Assembly: GCF_014648055.1 (NCBI RefSeq)
Contig: NZ_BMQJ01000002.1
Location: 124,001 to 188,000 of the forward strand
DNA length: 64,000 nucleotides
DNA from: Streptosporangium pseudovulgare
GTDB lineage: Bacteria > Actinomycetota > Actinomycetes > Streptosporangiales > Streptosporangiaceae
Direction of reading: 5' to 3'
Made by a program: the position numbers and the translations under genes. Shown here piece by piece: positions 25,372-32,975 of the stretch (the stretch's first letter is position 1; the number at the start of each line of letters is the position of its first letter). The notes under the pieces were generated by a model that saw nothing but the letters and a program-made list of their open reading frames with translations, had not been told where the DNA came from and ran no database searches.

Positions 25372-25414
25372 GGCCGCGTCGCGGAGGCGCCTTCCGGCGC
25401 CCCGCGACGCGGCC
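25372..25414 (+). terminator. Terminator after the ice-binding-like gene
   Basis: A perfect 13-bp stem (25372-25384 with 25402-25414, arm GGCCGCGTCGCGG) lies 20 bases past the stop. The loop itself can form a smaller GGCGCC hairpin. Confidence 0.75.
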
Positions 25415-25605
25415 CCGGGCCTCCCGGCTCCCCAGGAAAGCGGAATCCCAAAAGCCATGGAATATCGCTGATACCGGTATAGGCGGCTTGGAAACCATCG
25501 AGCGGCAAAAGTAAAACCTGTGTGATCCTTCCCCAGGAAATGGGGTGTGATGTGTGGCGACGGTCCGGTTTGTTGTTCACTGCGGCAGTGAGCCCAACCC
25601 AAGTG

Positions 25606-26742
25606 ATGACAGTCCCCTTCAACCGGACGCATATCTCAGAAAACGAGTTCGACTATCTCGCGGAGGCCGTGCGCGGGGGATCGACCTCCGGAGACGGGCC
25701 GTTCACCCGCCGGGCCGCCGGCCTCCTGGAGAAGCTGACCGGGTCAGGCCGTGCGCTGCTGACCACCTCCTGCACGCACGCGCTGGAGCTGTCGGCGATC
25801 CTGCTGGACCTGCGGCCCGGCGACGAGGTGATCATGCCGTCGTTCACCTTCGTGTCGACGGCCAACGCCTACGCCCTGCGCGGGGCCGTACCGGTGTTCG
25901 TCGACTGCAGGCCCGACACCCTGAACCTCGACGAACGCCTGGTCGAGGCCGCGATCACCGACCGCACGCGGGCCGTGGTGGCCGTCCACTACGCGGGTGT
26001 CGGCTGCGCGATGGAGGTCATCGGCGGGCTCGCGGAACGCCACGGCCTGGCTCTCGTCGAGGACAACGCCCACGGGCTGGGCGGGTCCTATCGGGGCCGG
26101 CCCCTCGGGTCGTTCGGGAGCATGTCGGCGCAGAGCTTCCACGAGACGAAGAACGTCCAGTGCGGGGAGGGCGGCGCGTTGCTCCTGAACGACGCCGGCC
26201 TCGTCGCGCGGGCCGAGATCGTCCGGGAGAAGGGGACGGATCGCAGCCGGTTCTTCCGCGGCCAGGTGGACAGGTACCGGTGGGTCGACATCGGTTCGAG
26301 CTATCTGTCGTCCGACGTCCTCGCCGCGCTGCTGACCTCCCAGCTGGAGTCCTTCGAGGAGATCCAGTCCCGGCGGCACGCCGTGTGGCGGAGGTACCAC
26401 GAGGAGCTGGCGGACTGGGCGGCGGAGAACGGGGTCTCCCAGCCGATGGTCCCGGACGGCTGCGAGCATCCCGCGCACCTGTACTACCTGCTGCTGCCGG
26501 ACCTGGACGACCGCCAGGCGTTCATCGCCCACCTTTCGGGCAGGGGCGTGCAGGCGGCGTTCCACTACCAGCCGCTGCACACCGCCCCCGCGGGCGTGCG
26601 GTACGGGCGGGTGGCGCCGGGCGGCTGCCCGGTCACCGAGGACGTCGCGGACCGTCTCGTACGGCTGCCGCTGTTCGCCGACCTGGACGAGGCCGGCGTG
26701 ACCCACGTGATCGACGCCGTCCGGGCCCACCGGGTGCGCTGA
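25606..26742 (+). CDS. dTDP-4-amino-4,6-dideoxy-hexose aminotransferase (WecE/RffA-like)
   Basis: This 378-residue PLP enzyme of the DegT/DnrJ/EryC1/StrS family is equal in length to WecE. It starts TVPFNRTHISENEF, has LLTTSCTHALELSA for cofactor phosphate binding, DEVIMPSFTFVSTANA, and the Schiff-base Lys in SFHETKNVQCGEGG, where the ETKN form is typical of WecE. It would transaminate the dTDP-4-keto-6-deoxyglucose made by RmlA and RmlB, whose genes follow, giving a dTDP-4-amino sugar. The start at 25606 (ATG) is chosen by comparison with WecE; an in-frame ATG much further upstream lacks family residues. Confidence 0.9.
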   Translation: MTVPFNRTHISENEFDYLAEAVRGGSTSGDGPFTRRAAGLLEKLTGSGRALLTTSCTHALELSAILLDLRPGDEVIMPSFTFVSTANAYALRGAVPVFVDCRPDTLNLDERLVEAAITDRTRAVVAVHYAGVGCAMEVIGGLAERHGLALVEDNAHGLGGSYRGRPLGSFGSMSAQSFHETKNVQCGEGGALLLNDAGLVARAEIVREKGTDRSRFFRGQVDRYRWVDIGSSYLSSDVLAALLTSQLESFEEIQSRRHAVWRRYHEELADWAAENGVSQPMVPDGCEHPAHLYYLLLPDLDDRQAFIAHLSGRGVQAAFHYQPLHTAPAGVRYGRVAPGGCPVTEDVADRLVRLPLFADLDEAGVTHVIDAVRAHRVR

Positions 26743-26784
26743 TCCCGCTCCCGTCTCCCGACCACCGTTCGGAGTGACCGCCGT

Positions 26785-27384
26785 ATGGTCGAAACCGCAC
26801 GTCAGCAAGCCCGCGACGGGACCGCGCGTCCCGGACGGCGGGCTCCGATCCCCGCGCTCGGGGGACGTCGCACCGGATACCTGGCGGCCGGCGCGATGAC
26901 GGCCGTGATCTATCACGTCCTCCTCGGCCTGGAGCTGCTCGCCACCGACGGCGCGGTTCCCTACGTGGTCCTGCTCGTGGCCGGCCACCTGGCCACCTCG
27001 TTGATCGTCTATCCCTGGTACAGGCTGGTGGTCTTCCGGGCCTCCGGAAGCTCGTGGGTCATCGGTTACCTGCGGTTCTACACGGTGGGGCTGGGTTTCC
27101 TGGCGGCATCCGTCGCCGGCGTCCCGCTCCTGGTCGAGCTCGCCGGCGCCCCGGTCCTGGTGGCGCAGGGCCTGATCGTGATCGCGAGCCCGCCGCTGGG
27201 CTACGTCGTCCACCGGACCTGGACCTTCTCCGGCGGCGGGGAGGCCCGGCCCTGGAAACGCATCCCGTGCTCTTCGACGGAACGCAGGGCGTCGTCGAGC
27301 CGTCCGCCGGAACCGCACGGACATCCGGACGGGCGGACCGTCCTGCGCCCAGGAATCCCTCACGGAAGGACCCAAGGATCATGA
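26785..27384 (+). CDS. GtrA-like membrane protein
   Basis: This 199-residue protein has four predicted membrane helices within residues about 30-155 (LAAGAMTAVIYHVLLGLELL, VVLLVAGHLATSLIVYPWY, FYTVGLGFLAASVAGVPLLV, AQGLIVIASPPLGYVVHRTWTF). These match the GtrA/DPMS family, which helps flip or use polyprenyl-phosphate-linked sugars. The C-terminal 45 residues are low-complexity and basic. Its TGA overlaps the rmlA ATG (ATGA). A GtrB-like GT2 gene lies 4.3 kb away on the other strand, so a GtrA/GtrB pair for side-chain decoration is possible. Confidence 0.85.
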   Translation: MVETARQQARDGTARPGRRAPIPALGGRRTGYLAAGAMTAVIYHVLLGLELLATDGAVPYVVLLVAGHLATSLIVYPWYRLVVFRASGSSWVIGYLRFYTVGLGFLAASVAGVPLLVELAGAPVLVAQGLIVIASPPLGYVVHRTWTFSGGGEARPWKRIPCSSTERRASSSRPPEPHGHPDGRTVLRPGIPHGRTQGS

Positions 27385-28448
27385 AGGCGCTCGTTCTGGC
27401 GGGCGGTAAGGGATCGAGGCTGCGTCCACTGACCTACACCTCGGCGAAGCAGCTGGTCCCCGTCGCCAACAAACCGGTGCTCTACTACGGGCTCGAAGCG
27501 ATCCGGGACGCGGGCATCCGCAGCGTCGGCATCGTCGTCGGCGACACGGCTCACGAGATCCGGGAAGCGGTCGGGGACGGCTCGCGGTTCGGCCTCGACG
27601 TGACCTACATTCCCCAGGAGGCCCCCCTGGGCCTCGCCCACTGCGTCCTGATCGCCCGGGAGTTCCTCGGCGACGAGCCGTTCGTGATGTATCTGGGGGA
27701 CAACTTCCTGGTGGACGGCATCGCCGGCCTGGTGGATGCCTTCCGCGGGTCGGGCAACGACGCCCAGATCCTGCTCACCAAGGTCGCCGAACCGCAGTTC
27801 TACGGGGTCGCGGAGCTCGGGCCGGACGGTGAGATCATCGGGCTGGAGGAGAAGCCGGAGCACCCGCGCAGCGACCTCGCGATCGTGGGGGTCTACACCT
27901 TCTCCCCCGCCGTCCACGAGGCGGTCCGGGCGATCACGCCCTCCGCCCGCGGCGAGCTGGAGATCACGGACGCGATCAAGTGGCTCATGGACAACGGCGG
28001 CCGCGTCCGCTCGCACTTCGTCAGCGGATACTGGAAGGACATCGGGCGCCTGCAGGACATGCTGGAGTGCAACCGCATCGTCCTGGAGGCGATCGAACCG
28101 AACGTCCGGGGAACCGTGGACGGGTTCTCGGAGATATCGGGACGCGTCCTCATCGAGCCGGGGGCGCTGGTGGAGAACTCGGTGATCCGGGGGCCCGCGG
28201 TCGTCGGGGCCGACAGCAAGATCATCAGCTCGTACATCGGCCCCTACACCTCGATCGGCGCGAGGTGCGTGCTGGAGAACGCCGACGTGCAGTACAGCAT
28301 AGTTCTGGAGGACTCCGCCATCAGAGGCGTCCCGGGGCTCACCTACTCCCTGATCGGCCGGAACGTCGAGGTCAGCCGGGCCAGGGGGGTTCCCAACACA
28401 CATCAGCTCATGGTCGGCGACCACAGCAGAATCCAGGTGCGGGCATGA
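27381..28448 (+). CDS. rmlA: Glucose-1-phosphate thymidylyltransferase
   Basis: This 355-residue nucleotidyltransferase of the long RmlA type makes dTDP-glucose. It has KALVLAGGKGSRLRPLTYT at the N-terminus, YLGDNFLVDG with the metal-binding Asp, GLEEKPEHPRS, and FVSGYWKDIG. The C-terminal third has left-handed beta-helix hexapeptide repeats (IEPGALVENSVIRGPAVVG). It overlaps the GtrA gene upstream and rmlB downstream by 4 bases each, so the three are coupled. Confidence 0.95.
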   Translation: MKALVLAGGKGSRLRPLTYTSAKQLVPVANKPVLYYGLEAIRDAGIRSVGIVVGDTAHEIREAVGDGSRFGLDVTYIPQEAPLGLAHCVLIAREFLGDEPFVMYLGDNFLVDGIAGLVDAFRGSGNDAQILLTKVAEPQFYGVAELGPDGEIIGLEEKPEHPRSDLAIVGVYTFSPAVHEAVRAITPSARGELEITDAIKWLMDNGGRVRSHFVSGYWKDIGRLQDMLECNRIVLEAIEPNVRGTVDGFSEISGRVLIEPGALVENSVIRGPAVVGADSKIISSYIGPYTSIGARCVLENADVQYSIVLEDSAIRGVPGLTYSLIGRNVEVSRARGVPNTHQLMVGDHSRIQVRA

Positions 28449-29419
28449 AGATCCTCGTTTCGGGCGGCGCCGGATTCATCGGCTCCCACTACGTGCGCTC
28501 ACTGCTGTCCGGCGAGTACCCCGGCTACGAGAACGTCCAGGTGACGGTGCTGGACAAGCTCACGTACGCGGGCAACCCGGCGAACCTGCACCCGGTCGCC
28601 GGGCATCCGCGCTTCACGTTCGTCAGGGGGGACATCACCGACGTCGGGCTGCTCGCCGACGTGGTGCCCGGCCACCACGTGATCGTCAACTTCGCGGCCG
28701 AGACGCACGTCGACCGCTCGATAACCGGCCCCGAGGACTTCGTGGTCACCAACGTCCACGGCACGCAGCGGCTCCTCCAGGCGGCGCTCGACACCGGCGT
28801 GCGCACGGTCGTCCAGGTCTCCACCGACGAGGTGTACGGGTCCATCGCCGAGGGGTCCTGGACCGAGTCCGAGCCCGTGCTGCCCAACTCCCCCTACGCG
28901 GCCTCGAAGGCGGGAGCCGACCTGCTGTGCCGCGCCTACCACCGGACCTACGGGCTCGACGTACGGGTGACCCGCTGTTGCAACAACTACGGCCCCCACC
29001 AGTACCCGGAGAAGCTCATTCCGCTCTTCGTCACCAACCTGATCGACGGGCGGCGGGTGCCCCTGTACGGCGACGGCCGGCACGTCCGTGAATGGCTGCA
29101 CGTCGACGACCACTGCCGGGGCATCCAGCTCGTGCTGGACAAGGGTTCGGGCGGCGAGATCTACAACATCGGCGGCGGCGTCGAGCTGACCAACCGCGAG
29201 CTCACGGAACGCCTGCTGGCCGCCTTCGGCGTGGGCTGGGAGATGGTCGAGCCGGTGCCGGACAGGCTCGGGCACGACCGGCGCTACGCCCTGGACAGCG
29301 GCAAGATCGAGCAGATCGGCTACGCGCCCCTCGTCGGCTTCGACGAGGGACTCGCCCGGACCGTGCGGTGGTACCGCGACCACCAGGAATGGTGGCGCCC
29401 GCTGAAGAGGACCGGCTGA
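28445..29419 (+). CDS. rmlB: dTDP-glucose 4,6-dehydratase
   Basis: This 324-residue extended SDR has the GGAGFIGSHYVRSLL NAD loop, FAAETHVDRSI, the catalytic STDEVYGS (Thr-Asp-Glu), and YAASKAGADLL (Tyr-x-x-x-Lys). GPHQYPEKLIPLFV and HVREWLHVDDH are specific to dTDP-glucose dehydratases. It produces dTDP-4-keto-6-deoxyglucose, the substrate for the WecE-like aminotransferase two genes upstream. No RmlC or RmlD gene is in the window, so rhamnose is not the evident product. Confidence 0.96.
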   Translation: MKILVSGGAGFIGSHYVRSLLSGEYPGYENVQVTVLDKLTYAGNPANLHPVAGHPRFTFVRGDITDVGLLADVVPGHHVIVNFAAETHVDRSITGPEDFVVTNVHGTQRLLQAALDTGVRTVVQVSTDEVYGSIAEGSWTESEPVLPNSPYAASKAGADLLCRAYHRTYGLDVRVTRCCNNYGPHQYPEKLIPLFVTNLIDGRRVPLYGDGRHVREWLHVDDHCRGIQLVLDKGSGGEIYNIGGGVELTNRELTERLLAAFGVGWEMVEPVPDRLGHDRRYALDSGKIEQIGYAPLVGFDEGLARTVRWYRDHQEWWRPLKRTG

Positions 29420-29428
29420 CGGCCGCCG

Positions 29429-29458
29429 GGCGCCGGGGTCGCCGGGCACCCCGGCGCC
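29429..29458 (+). terminator. Terminator after rmlB
   Basis: GGCGCCGGGG (29429-29438) pairs perfectly with CCCCGGCGCC (29449-29458), 10 bases past the rmlB stop. Confidence 0.65.
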
Positions 29459-29558
29459 CCGGCCACGCCTCCCGGGTCCGCCGCGCCCGGGTACCCAGGC
29501 GCGCCTGGCAAGGCCGCGGCTACCTGTCGTCTGTACGGTTCCCGGAAAGGTGTGGGCC

Positions 29559-30290
29559 ATGGAGGCCACTCAGATTCGCCGCACGGTCGAGGTGGAGGAC
29601 CGGCACTGGTGGTATCGCGAGCGACGCGCCATCCTCGCGCGTGAGCTCCGCGAGCTCCGCCGGATCGGCGTGCCCGGCAGGGCGCTCGACATCGGCGCGG
29701 CCGGGGGCGGCAACACCCGCGTGCTCGTCGGGCACGGGTGGGACGCGCTGGCCGCGGACTACTCGGAGACCGCGGTGGAGCTCGCCCGCGCGCGCGGTCT
29801 GCAGGCGGTCCACGCCGACGCCCGGGACCTGCCGCTGCCCGACATGCGGTTCGATCTCGTCCTGGCGTTCGACGTGCTGGAGCACATCAGGGAGGACCGT
29901 GAGGCCGTCCGCGAGATCGTGCGCGTGCTCCGGCCGGGAGGGACCGCGCTGATCACGGTTCCGTGCGACATGGCCCTGTGGTCGGCGCACGACGTCGCCT
30001 CCTCCCACGTCCGCCGGTACACCCGGGAGGGCCTGAACACCCTGCTGACCGGGGAGGGCCTGGTCATCGACCGCCTGTGGAGCTGGAACGTCCTGCTGAG
30101 ACCGGTCGTCGCCTGGCGCAGGAAGCGCATCACCGGATCCGACGTCACGGAGACGTCGCACCTGGTCAACATGGGTCTCGGCGCCGTCGTCATGGCCGAG
30201 AGGTACCTGCCGGTCAAGTCGCTTCCCGGGGTCTCCCTCATCGCGAGGGCGCACCGTCCCCGGGCTGCCGCGGGACACCCGCCCCGCTGA
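29559..30290 (+). CDS. Class I SAM-dependent methyltransferase
   Basis: This 243-residue methyltransferase has motif I RALDIGAAGGGNTRVL, DYSETAVELARARG, DARDLPLPDMRFDLVLAFDVLEH and RVLRPGGTALITVP. HDVASSHVRRYTREGL further down is a pattern of sugar or surface-glycan methyltransferases. A hydrophobic patch near the C-terminus (NMGLGAVVMAERYLP) may sit on the membrane. The ATG 29559 is preferred over an in-frame GTG 9 bases upstream because the GGAAAGG fits it better. It lies after the rmlB terminator, so it may have its own promoter. It may modify a locus sugar. Confidence 0.86.
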   Translation: MEATQIRRTVEVEDRHWWYRERRAILARELRELRRIGVPGRALDIGAAGGGNTRVLVGHGWDALAADYSETAVELARARGLQAVHADARDLPLPDMRFDLVLAFDVLEHIREDREAVREIVRVLRPGGTALITVPCDMALWSAHDVASSHVRRYTREGLNTLLTGEGLVIDRLWSWNVLLRPVVAWRRKRITGSDVTETSHLVNMGLGAVVMAERYLPVKSLPGVSLIARAHRPRAAAGHPPR

Positions 30291-30306
30291 CGCCTCCCCG
30301 GCCGGG

Positions 30307-30352
30307 TCCGCGTCACCGGGTGCCGCCGCGCGGCGGCACCCGGTGACGCGGA
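30307..30352. terminator. Bidirectional terminator, 22-bp stem
   Basis: The arms 30307-30328 and 30331-30352 are fully complementary with only two bases (CG) between them, giving one of the longest perfect hairpins in the window. It lies between the convergent methyltransferase and GNAT genes and can serve both. Confidence 0.85.
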
Positions 30353-30362
30353 GCCCCCGGGC

Positions 30363-30875
30363 TCACCGGGCCGGGCGCAGCACCGAGTAGAGGGCCTGGT
30401 CGTGCCAGCGGCCGTCCCGCCACTGGGCGCGGCGCAGGATCCCCTCGCACTCGAATCCCGCCTTCTCCAGGGCGCGCCGCTCGCCGTGGTTGGCGACGTC
30501 GGTGAACGCCTGGACGCGCTCGGCCCGGGTGTGGGCGAACAGGTAGTCCACGAGCTGGCCCTGGGCCCGGGTGCCGACCCCCTTGCCGCGGAAGCCGGAG
30601 AAGACGCAGATGCCCAGCGCCCAGCACCAGCAGGTGGCGTCGGGCCCCCAGCTGGTCATCCACCACACCACCCAGCCGGCCGGGTCGCCGTTGACGTCGA
30701 TGGTGAGGCGTCCGGAGCCGGGGGCGAGGAGTCCGTTCTCGGCGAACTCCCGGCGCAGCGCGTGCGGGGAACGGTGCCCGTACCACTGGAACTCGCCCCT
30801 GAGCTCCGGGGTGGCCCGTTCCGTTTCGAAGGCGTCCAGGTCCTCCTCGCGGACCGGCCGCAACATGATCTCCAT
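30363..30875 (-). CDS. GNAT-family N-acetyltransferase (RimJ-like)
   Basis: This 170-residue GNAT enzyme opens with MLRPVREEDLDAFE and has the acetyl-CoA loop in FRGKGVGTRAQGQLVDYLF and RALEKAGFECEGILRRAQWRDGR. The last part is typical of the Acetyltransf_3 (RimJ/RimL) branch. It starts 10 bases after the WbqC gene in the same operon as a GT2, so acylating the 4-amino sugar made in this locus is a plausible role; the acceptor cannot be seen directly. Confidence 0.88.
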   Translation of the reverse strand: MEIMLRPVREEDLDAFETERATPELRGEFQWYGHRSPHALRREFAENGLLAPGSGRLTIDVNGDPAGWVVWWMTSWGPDATCWCWALGICVFSGFRGKGVGTRAQGQLVDYLFAHTRAERVQAFTDVANHGERRALEKAGFECEGILRRAQWRDGRWHDQALYSVLRPAR

Positions 30876-30885
30876 GACCTTCCTC

Positions 30886-31608
30886 TCAGGGACGAGCCGG
30901 TGCCCGCCGTGGCGTGCCCGGCGGAGTGGTCTTCAGGTGCTCGGCGGCCTTCGGCCCGGTGTTGAGGATGAGGTCGAGGACGCTCACCCGGTGGTCGAAC
31001 GGCGGATGGAGCTGCGGGTACTCGGGGTAGCCCGAGTAGTCGAACCACCGAACGCCGATTCCCGCTCTCCGGAAGAGGTCCTCGTCGAGGTAGGCCCGCG
31101 CGGCCGGGCCGGTGACGTACTCGGTGGCGCCCGCCTTGCGGCACAGGTCGACGAGGCGCTCCGTCTTCGTCCCCGCCGCGCGGTAGTCGGCGGACCGGCG
31201 CAGTTCGGTGCCGATGCCGAGGATCGAGCAGATGCCCTCCAGGAAGTGCCGGTTCACCTCGGACAGCCGGTCGCCTCCGCATTCGAGGTAGAGCCTTTCC
31301 AGGACCGGGGCGAACTCGTCGAAGCAGGGGGCCTTCCGGTAGCTCTGCGCGAGAATCCGCCAGTGCGCGACGTTCCAGCCCGGGTCGGCGACCGTCATCT
31401 CGCTGATCAGCCGGCTGCGGGGGCCGCTCCTGAGCGGGATCGAGAGCCACCGGGGACCCGTCGCCGTCTTTATGCGGTTACGGTTGCGCCAGTCCCTGTC
31501 GGTGTACTGCACATCGTCGAGGAGGATGAACTCGTCGACGCCGGCGATCAGATCGAAGTACCCCTTCCACGGGATGTAGTTCGACTGCACTATCGCGACG
31601 CGTTTCAC
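30886..31608 (-). CDS. WbqC-like family protein
   Basis: This 240-residue protein clearly belongs to the WbqC family of polysaccharide loci: RVAIVQSNYIPWKGYFDLIAG at the N-terminus, FILLDDVQYTDRDWRNRN, and WFDYSGYPEYPQLHPPFDH near the end. WbqC proteins accompany amino-sugar genes in O-antigen clusters; their reaction is not settled. The start is GTG 31608, with GGAGG about 10 bases upstream. It lies between the GT2 gene (50-base gap) and the GNAT gene. Confidence 0.9.
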   Translation of the reverse strand: MKRVAIVQSNYIPWKGYFDLIAGVDEFILLDDVQYTDRDWRNRNRIKTATGPRWLSIPLRSGPRSRLISEMTVADPGWNVAHWRILAQSYRKAPCFDEFAPVLERLYLECGGDRLSEVNRHFLEGICSILGIGTELRRSADYRAAGTKTERLVDLCRKAGATEYVTGPAARAYLDEDLFRRAGIGVRWFDYSGYPEYPQLHPPFDHRVSVLDLILNTGPKAAEHLKTTPPGTPRRAPARP

Positions 31609-31658
31609 GCGCTCCACCCCTCCGGCCCGTCCGGGTACCGCGTTCGTCCCCGCCGGGG

Positions 31659-32675
31659 TCACCGGGCGGGTCCCAGCGTCCGTGAGTGCCGGCCCCCGGG
31701 TGGGCTGAGGTGCCCCCCGTCGGCGTCGGAGGTCATCGACAGGCCGGGGCCGTGACTTTCGGACCGTTCGCGGATGATGTACGTCGGGCGTCCCATCCGC
31801 TCCGCGTGGATTCGGCCGAGGTACTCCCCGATCACGCCGAGGGCGACCATCTGGGCGGAGGCGAACAGCGTGATCATGGTCGCCGTCGAGGTGAACCCCT
31901 TGACCGTGGTGTCCCCGCACCAGTAGCTCCAGAGGAAGACCGCGAGGAGGACGGTGCCGAGTACCCCCGTCAGCAGCCCGCAGTAGGTGACCAGGCGGAG
32001 CGGGATGCTGCTGTAGGCGACCAGGACGCCGATCGCGTGCCGGACGAGCATCGGAACGGTGTAGTTGGAGTGCCCGACGGACCGGTGCTCGATGTTCACC
32101 CGGACGGTCCCGATCCGCGTGGTCGCCCACGAGAACGCGATGTCGATCTGGGTGTACGGTCCCGTGACCCCGTCCAGCGCCTCCCGGAGAAAGCTGCGAA
32201 AGGCGCGGAACGAGCAGATGTCCCCGCTGTTCTCCCCGCCGAACCGCCCGGAGAGCCCGATCTTGAGGGATCTGGAGGCGAGGTCGCGCAGGAGTCCGTG
32301 CGTTCCGGAGCGCGGGACCGCGTAGACGAGGTCGAGGTCGGGCCGGAGGGCCGCCAGGAGCCGGGGGACCTCCTCCGGCGGATGCTGGAGATCGTCGTCC
32401 ATGGTCACCACGACGTCGTAACGGACGCTGCGGATACCGGCGACGAGGGCGTTGTGCTGCCCGTAGTTCCGGGCCAGCAGCAGCGCACGGACCGTTTCGT
32501 GCCGGTCGGCGAGCTCTTGGGCCGCTTCCCACGTGTCGTCCGGCGAGCCGTCGACGACGAGCACCACCTCGAACGCGGAGGCCACGTCCGGCAGAACGGC
32601 GAGGAGGCGGCCGACCAGTGCCGGAAGCGTCCGCGCCGATCGATAACACGGGATCACGACGGATACGCGGGTCAT
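31659..32675 (-). CDS. Family 2 glycosyltransferase (GtrB/DPM-like)
   Basis: This 338-residue protein has an N-terminal GT-A domain (RVSVVIPCYRSARTLPAL, nucleotide Asp in VLVVDGSPDDTW, DxD in VTMDDDLQHPPEE) and two C-terminal membrane helices (LVTYCGLLTGVLGTVLLAVF and TATMITLFASAQMVALGVIG). This is the layout of polyprenyl-phosphate glycosyltransferases such as GtrB. It would charge undecaprenyl phosphate with a sugar for use by a GtrA-dependent step; the gtrA-like gene is in the opposite operon. It is the first gene of a three-gene minus-strand operon. Confidence 0.9.
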   Translation of the reverse strand: MTRVSVVIPCYRSARTLPALVGRLLAVLPDVASAFEVVLVVDGSPDDTWEAAQELADRHETVRALLLARNYGQHNALVAGIRSVRYDVVVTMDDDLQHPPEEVPRLLAALRPDLDLVYAVPRSGTHGLLRDLASRSLKIGLSGRFGGENSGDICSFRAFRSFLREALDGVTGPYTQIDIAFSWATTRIGTVRVNIEHRSVGHSNYTVPMLVRHAIGVLVAYSSIPLRLVTYCGLLTGVLGTVLLAVFLWSYWCGDTTVKGFTSTATMITLFASAQMVALGVIGEYLGRIHAERMGRPTYIIRERSESHGPGLSMTSDADGGHLSPPGGRHSRTLGPAR

Positions 32676-32975
32676 GGCAGCAGTCTCACGAATGCCGGAC
32701 CGGCTTACCGGGAGCGCAGGTTCGGATTTACCTTATATTGGCGAAGCCCGGGATGAATCCGAGTTGTTTCACATCACCGGAAAGACGAGCCGGGGGCCGC
32801 GACGAACCGGGTTCTTCTGGTGATCGCCGCTCCAGAGGAATTTCACGTCAGATGTCCGTCGAATATGGGAATCGCCGCTTCTACCAGTAATACCGGCCAG
32901 AGGGTGATCTCGTTATTTTTCGCTTACCGGCCTCACCGGTGAAGGCTCATCCAGGTACGCGAGCGGGGGTTGCAC
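32676..32975. other. 300-base divergent intergenic region, AT-richer
   Basis: No gene is supported. The stretch from 32725 to 32945 is much less GC-rich than the neighbours (for example GGTTCGGATTTACCTTATATT and CGTTATTTTTCGCTTACCGG). It must carry promoters for the GT2 operon and the secreted dimethylformamidase-like gene. No clean operator repeat was found. Confidence 0.45.

Noticed and set aside
21444..29419. Full enterobacterial-common-antigen pathway
   Set aside because: The dehydrogenase has the WbpA-type active-site segment, not the WecC type, and no UDP-GlcNAc 2-epimerase (WecB) is in the window, so ManNAcA is not supported.
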